64,000 nt of DNA from Undaria pinnatifida (Eukaryota > Sar > Phaeophyceae > Laminariales > Alariaceae), in the NCBI GenBank assembly GCA_012845835.1, contig JABAKD010000018.1, positions 8,781,759-8,845,758 of the forward strand, given 5' to 3'. Under the pieces are notes generated by a model. That model was not told the DNA's origin and ran no database searches. It worked only from the letters and a program-made list of their open reading frames with translations. Positions within the stretch are counted from its first letter, which is position 1, and each line of letters starts with the position of its first letter. The translations under genes were made by a program, and so were the position numbers. Of this stretch, positions 59,401 to 64,000 are shown piece after piece.

Positions 59401-62400
59401 CGGTTGGTGTAACAGCTCGTGTAACGGCTCGTGTAACAGTTAGTGTTACGGTTCGTGTAAAGTTAGTGTAACGTTGTAAAGGCTATAACCCTTTTGGGAC
59501 TTGAGAAGGAAAATCGACCGTTGCATCTGACGATTCGAGGGTCAAGCCACACGAACACACGCAGGCTGCTCGGCCAGGGGTGTGCTGTTTTTCATGACGA
59601 ACTCGAACGCATGGAGATGCCCGACACGCGCTGATCATCAACTAAAGTACGTTGCGCGATCCCACCACGGCAGTACCGCACTTACTATTTGTTTTATAGC
59701 TCTAAATGCACCCCAAAAGGGTTAAGGTGGATGAAACGGCTCTTGTGTAACGGTTAGAACGGTGTTTGCGAACTACCCATTTTGGTTGGGTAGGATTTGT
59801 GTAGGGAAATATTTAATACTAGTATTGAAACCGTCGAAGGCCACGATCCAAGGCATAACCAACCCCCGAAAAATCAGCGATACTGTAGGTCAAATTTGTG
59901 TTTTTCCTACCTTTTTTTATTTCCTAATTTGCACGTGGGTTGGTTGCCCTTGGGTTTTGTGACATTCGGCGGTTTCAGTACTATTGCTACATTTTTTCCA
60001 ACCCAAGCGATTTTGGGAATCGCGAACCCTAGTGTTACCATCGGTGTACGAGCAGCGGTTAGTGTAACGCTGTTAGTGCGACGGTTAGTGCAGCGGTTTG
60101 TCACGGTTAGTGAAGCGGTTTGTGTAACGGTTTGTGTATCGGTCAGTGTAACGGTTAGTGTAACAGTGTGACGGTTGGTGTAACAGTTAATGTAACGGTT
60201 AGTTTAAAGGTTAGTGTAACGTTATTTGTAACGGTAGGTGTAACGGTCAGTGTAACGGTTAGTGTAACGGTCAGTGTAACGGTTAGTGTAACGGTCAGTG
60301 TAACGGTTAGTGTAACGGTCAGTGTAACGGTTAGTGTAACGGTCAGGGTAACGGTCAGTGTAACGGTTAGTGTCACAGTTGGTGTAACCTCAGTTGTATG
60401 GCGAGGATGATTTAGAGCTCCGCGAGCGGGGAGCCTCATGTTACTTAGGTGCGCCCCTTATCGCAGGGTGCGCCGTTGTCCTCAAATTGTATGTGCAGCT
60501 GCAACGGGATCATAGCCCCTTTAGGGCCCCAATGTACAATATACAATATACAACATAGCAAAAAATAGTGACAAGTGTGGTCTAATCGATCGTCTTTCAC
60601 TGTGTGAGGCACGCCGCACAAACCCAAAGATGTCGGTTGACGGTCTAGTGTTGACCCGTCAAGGCGTCTTTAAACTGATCATGCTAGTTTCAGTGTGTGG
60701 ATCGAGTTCCTTGACGGCTGTCCGTTAAGGGGCAAGAGTGCCGTCAACCCACATCTTTGGTACAAACGGGTAGTATTATAGTATCGTACAGCGCGCGTGT
60801 CGTTCAACTCCATGCGCTGCAGTTCGGATATTGCATCAATGACACGCTACCCCAGCCGCTACCCCAGCAGCCCGGGTTGCTTTGTGATGCTGATGCCGTA
60901 AACATGAGAATTTGTTTTTACACTTCTGCGCGGCGGACAGATCACCGATCCCCACTTGACAATCGACTGTAGATCCTCCACTGCACGGTCTAGCTCATGT
61001 TACCGGGAGGGAGCCGTACGATCTGCGTTATATTGCGATATAGCATGTGTTCGCTGGGTTGAATCTGTACTCTATACACAGGTCCTGCACAACATTTCAC
61101 AACGGCAGCTACATGGTGTAGATGATCTATTAATACACTATCTAGATGATATATTGATAGATGATCTAGATGATCTAGATGATCTGCCGGAGGTGTGGAT
61201 TTTTTTCCACGCCGCAGTCCGGAAAGGGTTAACAAAGGTAAACACTGCCCCCTCCCCCTCTTTCCCTCTCCCTCCTTACTCCGCACGCTTAACCCCAGGA
61301 AAAAGAAGGCGGAGGAACAGCTGCAAGCCAAGAAGCCCGACCGCCTGCTAACCTCGATGGAGCGCTACGAACGAGCCCTCCAGGTACGATTCGGTTCGGT
61401 TCAGTTCGGTTTGGCGCGATTGTGTCCGATTCGAGTTCCATTCTGTCCTGGTATGTCCGGTTCGGTTCGGTTCGGTTCGGTTTGGTTCGGTTCGGTTCAG
61501 TTCGATTTGTTCGAATGACTTTGGTTCGATTCGGTTCTGTTCGGTTCGATCCGGTTGGGTTCGATTCGGTTCGAATACCTCCGATTCGGTTTGGTTTTGG
61601 TTTCGTTCGTTTTTGGTTTTTGACTCAATTTGATTCAGTTCGGTTCGATTATGTCTGATTTGGTTCGGTTTTTTTCGTGCTGATCTGATTAGGGTTGGTT
61701 CGGATTGGTTCAGGTCGGTTTAGTTCGGCTTGGGTCGGAGGTCCGATTCGGTTCGGTTCCATCTTGTCCGATTCGGTTCGGTTCGGTTCGGTTAGGTTAA
61801 AGTCAAATTGTATGGTACATCGTCGGAATACTTCCCTGTTGGCGGTTTTGTATATGCCTTGCTCGGGCTCGGCGAGTCCCCCCCGTCCATCGTCCCCTCC
61901 CTCCCTCTCTGCTTCGGTGGCTTTATTGATACGGAGAGACAGACAGACGGAGAATCAGGGCGCGATAATAAGCAAAGAATGGGAAAGGGAGAGGATATAA
62001 CCGTACTTCACAAGCTGTTGATAACTACGATTATTAATGTCACCACATTCTCGCCTTTCCCCTCCCCTCCGCACCCTGCCCATCCCCTACCCCCCGGCCC
62101 ACGCCCTTTTCCTCTACCGCTTCGCACGGCTACGAACATGGCATGTTATACACCGATTCCACTCAAACAGAACCAGGGGCAATCTGTCTCCAGCGGAGAA
62201 GACAACGGTGAACCCAGACACGAAGAATATGGACAAAGGGACGCTGGCGCCTCATCCCCTCCCGACTACGCCTACGCGGGGAAACCCACCGCTCCACGCC
62301 AAAACGCTCGCTCAGCATCCGCGCAATCCCCTCCCCCACCCCCGCTGCACCAGCGGCAACAGAAGCACGTGGCTAAAAAGGCGCCCGCGCACGGTTCGAG

Positions 62401-64000
62401 GGCGACTGCCGCGGCAGCTGGTGGTACTGGACGGGGAGCGTACGGTGGAGGTGCCGCCGCGTCCGTTGCCGCGGGCGGGTGGGGTGACGCTGGTGGTGGT
62501 GGTGGTGGTGGTGGTCGAGGTGGTGGTGGTCGCGGTGGTGGTGGTGGTGGCGGTGATGCTAGAGGCAACGCGGGTTCTAATAATGAGCAGGGGACGAGAC
62601 CACCCAAATCCCCCGAGGAGGGACAGGTGCGTTCGGTCTCGGCGGGAGGCTGGGGCTCGTCAGCGGAGGTTACCGACGGCGTGGAAGGGTGGGGGTTACG
62701 GGACCATCCAGATGGGGAGGGGGTGGTGGTCGGCGACATCCCCCTGCGACCCAAGGAAGACGTGGATAACAGAGGCGGGTGGGGAGGGGGGGGGGGTACG
62801 GCAGCAGCGGGGGCGGGTAAGGCGAAACATGCGAAGCCTGCGAAACCTTCGAAGCCGGCGAAGCCGGCGAAGCCTGCGAAGCCTGCGAAGCCTGCGAAGC
62901 CTGCGAATCATGCGAAGCCTGCGCAGACGGAGGCAAATGGTGGTTGGGGTGCTGCTCCAGCCGCTGCCACGGCTACCGACAATGGCGGGTGGGGGGAACA
63001 ACCCGCTAATCCTAGAGGTGGAGGCGGCGGTGGGGGAGGAGGAAGGAAAGGACAAGCGTCAATGCGCAACGGGGAAGTGCCGACGTCTGGGCAAATACCC
63101 CGACTGGGCTCCTCGGGCGAGCTGGTCGATTGGGATGAGAGGGCGGAACGATCGCGGCTTGCCGAGTTAGGCATTTTGGCGCCGCAGCCGGGGGAAAAGG
63201 TAGCGGCTCCCACTCCTGCTGCCCCTGCGCAAGCAGTAGCCGGCACCTCGGCTCGACAAGCTCCCCCATCCCAGAACGGTGGTGGTGGCAGTCAGGCGTT
63301 ACGGCAGGTGAACCGTCCACCCCCCCCGCCCCCGCAGGGGCAGCCGCCGCCGCCGCCGCCGCAACACCAGCCCCCCCCGCCGAGAGGGCCACCCCCGATG
63401 GAACGCCCACAGGCCGGGCAGCAGCCGCCCCCTCCCCCCCCCCCCCAGCAAAAACAGCCCCCGCCTCCTCCGCTGCAACACCAGCCCCCGCCGCCACCGC
63501 CGCCGGTGCAACACCAACAACAACCACAACCCTTGCAGCGGCAGGCACCAGCTCCTCAGCAACAATCCCTTTCTCTGCAACAACAGCCACCGCCCCCTCC
63601 CCCCCCGCAGCAACACCAACAAAAGCAGCATCCGCAGCAGTACCAGCCGCCCCCGCCCCCGCCGTCTGTTCCCCTCCCGACTGGAGCGCCGGCGATGACG
63701 GCGGCGGCGGCAGCGGCAGCATCGGCAGCAGCCACCGTTGCCGCGGGTACAACAACGACCACGGCTGCCCCCGGCCTGTCAGCAGCGGCCAATGCTTACC
63801 GCCCGCAAGCGAAGATGCGGGGCCCCCCGCCGGGGATGGGGGGGGCTCCGCCCGCCGCGGCCGCCGCGGGAGGCGGGGGGGGGGCGGCCATGACCGCGGC
63901 TTCTCCGGAGTGGCTGCCGAAGCTGAATGCGGCGACTGTGGCTGGCGGGGGGGCGGGGGTTGGGGGAGTCGGAGGAGTTGGAGGAGTCGCACCCCCGGTA
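29085..64000 (+). CDS. J-domain / ankyrin / GW-repeat protein, 17 exons, 3' partial
   Basis: Exons: 29085-29213, 37619-37697, 39711-39838, 40736-40990, 41934-42070, 43026-43167, 44549-44739, 45866-45953, 46459-46541, 47489-47649, 49023-49153, 49879-49935, 50780-50887, 51460-51632, 56597-56692, 61299-61383, 62177->64000. Phases agree at every junction; 1,289 residues so far (a further exon at 43668 is possible). Order: J domain 1-67 with HPD at 38-40; acidic and Gly-rich linker to about 197; charged helices 198-300; ankyrin-like region about 300-470; charged helices 509-681; low-complexity tail from 682 with six Gly-Trp-Gly motifs, an AKP repeat and Pro/Gln tracts. J domains stimulate Hsp70 ATPase; ankyrin repeats bind proteins; Trp-Gly motifs in disordered tails can bind Argonaute. 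The joint role is inference. Start: M29085 sits where J domains usually begin. Confidence 0.88.
29743..29862. repeat. Tandem pair, about 63 bp
   Basis: tcggttgcatgttacagcaata...aaaaccgtgagga...tcccagaggatgacggt occurs twice in a row. Confidence 0.88.
30485..31860 (+). repeat. Dispersed repeat family B, copies 3-4, with C homopolymers
   Basis: Two or more partial units in tandem. An almost pure C run spans about 30716-30758. The unit ending agcttgcaaggatgagtttcg...cacagctggagtgtg is at 31769-31830. Confidence 0.85.
32440..32720 (+). mobile_element. SINE-like element, copy 3 (5' truncated)
   Basis: Body matches 26300-26540 (aactgctga, gtcgacgatggaag, gataaaaacgaag, tgaccccgtatctgagttac) but lacks the T-arm-like head. 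Confidence 0.5.
32850..33160. mobile_element. Element D, copy 1 (MITE-like)
   Basis: About 300 bp, shared with 51735-52030: ggtgccgttagcygact, cggcaagtcgg, cttgccgacttgag, gcatcccg, cacaagtatgga-like, gatagtcgg. The ends are imperfectly inverted (gtgccgttag versus ctagtcggcac in copy 2). Confidence 0.65.
33225..33490. repeat. GATCTA-rich family C, copy 2 (head inverted)
   Basis: ggatctgtgtcgtacagatcc and caacccagcatacatgtgcta are the reverse complement of 9266-9310, followed in direct order by ctagatcgtgatctgtccg, so the element here is rearranged. Confidence 0.7.
34300..35110. repeat. TATCACACCCC-rich region with hairpin units
   Basis: tttatcacacccccaaaca...tgtgggtgttcggacg occurs at 34885 and 34960; each unit folds (acccccaaacacac/gtgggtgt). 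Variants of tatcaccc and ccggtgata recur on both sides. Confidence 0.7.
37619..37697 (+). CDS. J-protein exon 2: J-domain helix III
   Basis: Acceptor ttcttcag, donor gtgagc at 37698; phase 0 in, one base out. NDPEATAKFQEVGEAYMCLT continues directly from HPDKNP, giving the canonical KF..V..AY..L core. Confidence 0.92.
37795..38180. repeat. Tandem duplication in J-protein intron 2
   Basis: cactttgggtaggcggctcgccggtggagttgctg at about 37810 is repeated as cagtttgggtcatcgtctcgccggtagtgttgctg at about 37997, each followed by a C-rich tract. Confidence 0.75.
38560..39460 (-). repeat. Dispersed repeat family A, three copies in tandem
   Basis: ggtgaaaacccgacgtgctc-type cores at 38692, about 38819 and 39284, each followed by ccggcatagtagggatgc and gggtctatgg; spacers hold aagcaatatatgagtgcg plus C runs. 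Confidence 0.85.
39470..39520 (+). repeat. Copy of J-protein exon 3 start
   Basis: cgcctgttttggtgagcag|ATGACGGGCATTCCGAAG matches the real acceptor region 39691-39730. It keeps phase, stays open for about 30 codons (DGHSEDYYGYGSD) and has a better acceptor than the copy I chose. Confidence 0.8.
39711..39838 (+). CDS. J-protein exon 3: acidic Asp/Gly/Tyr linker
   Basis: Acceptor gtgtaaag, AT completing G|AT (Asp). DGDSEGYYDSDDSGGDYGDG then RHYHRHHGEGFGYTPGDKSV. Donor gtgcgt; an alternative donor three bases earlier is possible. The aag acceptor is weaker than the cag of its upstream copy at 39491. Confidence 0.8.
39880..40170. repeat. Tandem duplication in J-protein intron 3
   Basis: gaaatctcggggttgtcgcaatttgaaaag at about 39889 is repeated as gaaatcccggggatgtcgcaagttgaaaag at about 40050, with matching cccagca and caaacgagg/caaacaag downstream. 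Confidence 0.8.
40600..40655 (+). repeat. Decayed copy of J-protein exon 4 start
   Basis: gccaggaagacttcacatgaa, cttttctctaacttttcctgca matches tccaggaatacttcatgga, cctgttctctacaattttctgca at 40731-40773. Confidence 0.82.
40736..40990 (+). CDS. J-protein exon 4: Gly/Phe-rich linker
   Basis: Acceptor attccag, donor gtgaga at 40991; 85 codons. EYFMDLFSTIFCNGGFGGTG, Gly/Met repeats, then an acidic end (QDSDDEDAVDDSPF). Position after the J domain and composition recall the G/F linker of class II J proteins. Confidence 0.88.
41220..41265 (+). repeat. Decayed copy of J-protein exon 4 end and donor
   Basis: gatatcgacgacagctcgttcgtgagag matches gatgctgtcgacgacagcccatttgtgagag at 40968-40998. Confidence 0.8.
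41934..42070 (+). CDS. J-protein exon 5: charged helix
   Basis: Acceptor cccctag, donor gtaggt at 42071, leaving AG. VFSADGTFRSRREAEKKEKQ then Ala/Lys/Glu-rich helix (ANKEANKEAKLKRTEMQ). Confidence 0.9.
42340..42402 (+). repeat. Probable decayed copy of J-protein exon 5 end
   Basis: agaaggaagcaaaaaataaagag...cagcatggagggcg|gtaag recalls aaagaagcaaagctcaaaagaa...gatgcagag|gtagg. Neither phase would fit exons 5 and 6 without a stop, so it is not an exon in this model. The remainder of intron 5 shows nothing. Confidence 0.45.
43026..43167 (+). CDS. J-protein exon 6: charged helix
   Basis: Acceptor ttcttag, G completing AG|G (Arg), donor gtgagg at 43168. EEDEAFWKLQEERAERRRQL and continuing Lys/Glu/Arg helix to FQKEKQ; likely coiled coil. 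Confidence 0.9.
43668..43760 (+). CDS. Possible extra J-protein exon (6b), donor at a MITE edge
   Basis: After acceptor gatccag the frame reads LEEGERAAKRAAAKKAERIR then RKAR, the same charged style as its neighbours, in phase 0 with exons 6 and 7. The only donor that restores phase 0 is gtttgc at 43761, inside the left end of the inverted-repeat element at 43759-43997. Either the element supplies the donor or the exon is dead and skipped. Confidence 0.45.
43759..43997. mobile_element. Inverted-repeat MITE, family E, copy 1
   Basis: Ends GTGTTTGCGA...TCGCAAACAC with longer sub-terminal inverted matches (ccaaggccaacc versus ggttggctttgg; gtcggtttcatac near the right end). Same family at 58453, 58957-59245 and 59762-60027. 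Confidence 0.75.
44549..44739 (+). CDS. J-protein exon 7: start of ankyrin region
   Basis: Acceptor ctaagcag, donor gtgagc at 44740, leaving AT. AELDSRAEKTESLRSLAFEL then CRAGDLASLIPLLDSG and SGATLLHM: the A-x-x-G-x-x-x-x-I-x-x-L-L and G-x-T-x-L-H signatures of ankyrin repeats. Confidence 0.9.
45050..45810. repeat. (AACCA/AACCG)n array with a 27-bp higher-order unit, intron 7
   Basis: AACCA units 45060-45150, AACAA/AACAG/AACCG mixture, AACCG 45337-45455, AACCA 45475-45580, then five or so copies of a unit carrying caggtgcatttcaaaccc. Long NQTKP and FGLVW frames are by-products. Confidence 0.93.
45866..45953 (+). CDS. J-protein exon 8: ankyrin region
   Basis: Acceptor taagcag, G completing AT|G (Met), donor gtaagt at 45954. 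ARLEVATYLIQGFIPKNGRG then ERVNLST. Found by requiring phase 2 in and phase 0 out; it fills the missing half of the repeat between LLHM and VDSHGLTVLHRA. Confidence 0.85.
46125..46180 (+). repeat. Decayed copy of J-protein exon 8 second half
   Basis: ggacggacgtagcgagacgga, ccacgctaacctccg matches gaacggacgtggcgagacgga, acgtgttaacctctc at 45914-45950. Confidence 0.8.
46459..46541 (+). CDS. J-protein exon 9: ankyrin repeat
   Basis: Acceptor gtttcag, donor gtactg at 46542. VDSHGLTVLHRAVSEGDNAF then LELVLKE: a clear ankyrin TVLHRAV helix pair. Confidence 0.92.
46570..46975. repeat. GTT/GTC/GGT repeat region in J-protein intron 9
   Basis: Degenerate gttgtt, gtcgtt and ggtgctggt repeats; Val- and Leu-rich frames are artefacts. 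Confidence 0.85.
47229..47400 (+). repeat. Two copies of the J-protein exon 10 acceptor
   Basis: catgcag|AACGAGGTTGGC (47236) and cgtgcag|AAAGAGGTCGACCGCC (47371) precede the used gcgcag|AAAAAGGTCGGCAG (47483), spaced about 135 and 112 bp, with similar pyrimidine-rich leads. Confidence 0.8.
47489..47649 (+). CDS. J-protein exon 10: ankyrin repeat
   Basis: Acceptor ttgcgcag, A completing AG|A (Arg), donor gtgagt at 47650. LKLEADLDATCLERGWTPLM, YAASKGNLVAVFDLLDAGCR, VNQLSN: canonical G-W-T-P-L-M-Y-A-A. Confidence 0.93.
47650..49022. other. J-protein intron 10
   Basis: 47660-48700 shows no feature beyond two taccaggta-type motifs (48264, 48334). 48750-48860 is a GTT/GGT-rich block. Confidence 0.45.
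49023..49153 (+). CDS. J-protein exon 11
   Basis: Acceptor gtggcag (a second, gtagtag before 49038, keeps the same phase), donor gtaggc at 49154. VAEQTAVAVCQSAIAKSND then HEKLSLEEVADVLNTAVEK: amphipathic helices, no family recognised. Confidence 0.87.
49215..49350 (+). repeat. Dispersed repeat family A, copy in J-protein intron 11
   Basis: catgcatgggcgtagtccgta, gccgggacggagcacgtcggg and ttttcaccaacaaggcggaca, core at 49281-49295. A small fragment is also at 44765-44812. Confidence 0.82.
49879..49935 (+). CDS. J-protein exon 12: charged helix
   Basis: Acceptor tttaaag, donor gtgggt at 49936; 19 codons, phase 0: VASAKKAKEEERLKQQREE. Confidence 0.85.
49936..50250. repeat. GTGGGTGGGTGCGTG-type G-rich repeat
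   Basis: Degenerate tgggtg units starting right at the exon 12 donor; potential G-quadruplex former on the transcript. Confidence 0.75.
50385..50650. repeat. (TAC)n, (CCCTAC)n and (CACTGC)n arrays
   Basis: Three successive microsatellites in J-protein intron 12. Confidence 0.92.
50780..50887 (+). CDS. J-protein exon 13: charged helix
   Basis: Acceptor ggctcag, donor gtgagc at 50888; 36 codons: AKKAQQSTGKRSLEEELLEK then a Lys/Glu helix ending QEIEE. Confidence 0.88.
51120..51352. repeat. 11-bp minisatellite (CAGCGTCAGCG) in intron 13
   Basis: About 20 nearly identical units with few single changes, ending about 105 bp before exon 14. Confidence 0.93.
51460..51632 (+). CDS. J-protein exon 14: long charged helix
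   Basis: Acceptor gacgcag, donor gtgggc at 51633, leaving AG. AEALRLKKQEEWEKKELAKI, then Lys/Glu/Arg repeats and AFIKEQEECRAEFYMYGN. Confidence 0.9.
51735..52030. mobile_element. Element D, copy 2
   Basis: See copy 1 at 32850. Right end gactagtcggcaccgactaa is roughly inverted to the left end ggtgccgttagctgact. Confidence 0.65.
52530..53500 (+). repeat. Dispersed repeat family B, copy 5
   Basis: The most complete copy in the window, same order as 30930-31840, in J-protein intron 14, with the agcttgcaaagatgagtttc...cacagctggagtgta end at 53437-53490. Confidence 0.87.
53501..54380. other. J-protein intron 14, middle, no feature seen
   Basis: No supported gene or repeat match inside the window. 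Confidence 0.4.
54395..55480. repeat. Three-copy tandem repeat, about 300-320 bp, with GCAGAA units
   Basis: gtagcgttttgctctccgca-type starts at about 54406, 54740 and 55037, each with gtctgctgtctg, catctgcgatctta; later parts share tatggtacgatat, cgatcctt, gccggcatgtcacttgac and a variable (AGCAGA)n. Confidence 0.85.
55467..56043 (+). other. Overlapping open frames of uncertain status in intron 14
   Basis: Two non-repetitive frames overlap: 55467-55790 (107 codons) and 55570-56043 (157 codons, ends SLEDRGDGNMSVALQVGAST then CFVAWSGEWE). A 160-codon frame also lies antisense. I recognise no family and see no start context; could be a decayed nested gene or chance. Confidence 0.2.
56597..56692 (+). 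CDS. J-protein exon 15
   Basis: Acceptor acccacag, C completing AG|C (Ser), donor gtgagt at 56693, leaving AA. GGYNGDIGFVTAQEEQWEEW then QVVGGAAFEAE. Confidence 0.88.
58453..58520. mobile_element. MITE family E, fragment
   Basis: gtgtttgcgatttccgacc...gttggaaacaa...tattgacgccgacga: left part only. Confidence 0.6.
58957..59245. mobile_element. MITE family E, copy 2
   Basis: GTTGTTTGCGA...TCGCAAACACC; inner arms attgaaaccgacgat versus ttcgatggtttcaatact. A short taccaggtagttcgcaaac duplication lies near the right end. Confidence 0.75.
59488..59722. mobile_element. Short TIR element with TA target duplication
   Basis: ACCCTTTTGGG...CCCAAAAGGGT, 235 bp, flanked by TA on both sides (59486-59487, 59723-59724) and embedded in the 12-bp array, as expected for a Tc1/mariner-type non-autonomous element. 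Confidence 0.65.
59762..60027. mobile_element. MITE family E, copy 3
   Basis: GTGTTTGCGAAC...TCGCGAAC with long sub-terminal arms (tagtattgaaaccgtcgaagg versus cattcggcggtttcagtacta). Confidence 0.78.
60955..61205. repeat. GATCTA-rich family C, copy 3
   Basis: gctgggttgaatctgtactc, acaggtcctgcacaac and a (GATGATCTA)n tail ending ccggaggtgtggatttttt, parallel to 9266-9390. Sits about 95 bp before exon 16. Confidence 0.78.
61299..61383 (+). CDS. J-protein exon 16
   Basis: Acceptor accccag, G completing AA|G (Lys), donor gtacga at 61384. KKKAEEQLQAKKPDRLLTSM then ERYERALQ. Confidence 0.9.
61384..61800. repeat. (TTCGG)n degenerate array, J-protein intron 16
   Basis: Pentanucleotide ttcgg/ttggt units from the exon 16 donor onward; exact reverse complement of the AACCG units in intron 7. 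Confidence 0.92.
62177..64000 (+). CDS. J-protein exon 17: GW-repeat, AKP-repeat and Pro/Gln-rich tail, 3' partial
   Basis: Acceptor gaaccag; 608 whole codons open to the window end. Gly-Trp-Gly occurs with TGG at 62480, 62651, 62690, 62780, 62945 and 62990; only two other Trp codons exist (63131, 63911). AKP/AKH tripeptides run from about 62820 to 62930. A more ordered piece follows (SSGELVDWDERAERSRLAEL), then Pro runs mixed with QHQ/QQQ, poly-Ala and Gly. A donor-like AAG|gtagcg at 63199 exists but the frame stays coding after it. Confidence 0.88.

Larger units (their letters stand above)
56850..60395. repeat. 12-bp minisatellite (GGTTAGTGTAAC) filling J-protein intron 15
   Basis: Hundreds of diverged units with ygtaacggt cores. 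At 60235-60370 a clean 24-bp dimer alternates GGTTAGTGTAAC and GGTCAGTGTAAC. Interrupted by three MITE insertions. Confidence 0.93.

Noticed and set aside
61095-61190. A frame reading LIHYLDDILI, like the reverse transcriptase active site
   Set aside because: It arises from the GATGATCTA-type repeat of family C; no other reverse transcriptase motif flanks it, and copies of the repeat elsewhere do not keep the frame.

Overview
The window is nuclear DNA of an intron-rich eukaryote. Two long multi-exon genes lie on the + strand, separated by about 14.5 kb of repeat-rich DNA. Neither is visible as a single open reading frame; I rebuilt both by chaining GT-AG exons whose phases match across every junction. 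Frequent poly-Ala/Gly/Asn/Pro/Gln tracts in the proteins, long introns full of G/C homopolymers and microsatellites, and an R2R3-type MYB beside a J-domain gene fit a stramenopile, most likely a brown alga. That placement is inference; no marker gene proves it.

Layout. 482-14497: a MYB-type DNA-binding protein, 5' end outside the window, 12 exons, about 1,440 visible residues, ending in a clear terminal exon. 14498-about 28800: no gene I can support; tandem duplications, a large fold-back palindrome (19849-20912), dispersed repeats, a candidate miniature LTR element, a decayed retroelement-like coding relic, a SINE-like copy and a solo-LTR-like insertion with a 4-bp target duplication. 29085-64000 (3' end outside): a J-domain protein with at least 17 exons over at least 35 kb: J domain, Gly-rich linker, charged helices, ankyrin region, more charged helices, then a giant low-complexity exon with six Gly-Trp-Gly motifs and Pro/Gln tracts. 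Its first intron (8.4 kb) and introns 14 and 15 (about 5 kb each) are packed with repeats.

Most notable. (1) The J-domain + ankyrin + GW-repeat protein is an architecture I do not recognise; the GWG motifs resemble Argonaute-binding 'AGO hook' sequences, suggesting a possible chaperone link to small-RNA machinery (inference). (2) Many introns in both genes hold decayed, direct-order copies of the neighbouring splice junction, some keeping acceptor and phase. Short tandem duplication across exon edges seems to be a main way these introns grew and could supply alternative exons. (3) Several mobile-element families can be delimited by their ends, including one sitting at the donor of a probable exon. 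(4) Complementary pentanucleotide arrays flank nine exons of the J-domain gene and could pair in the transcript.
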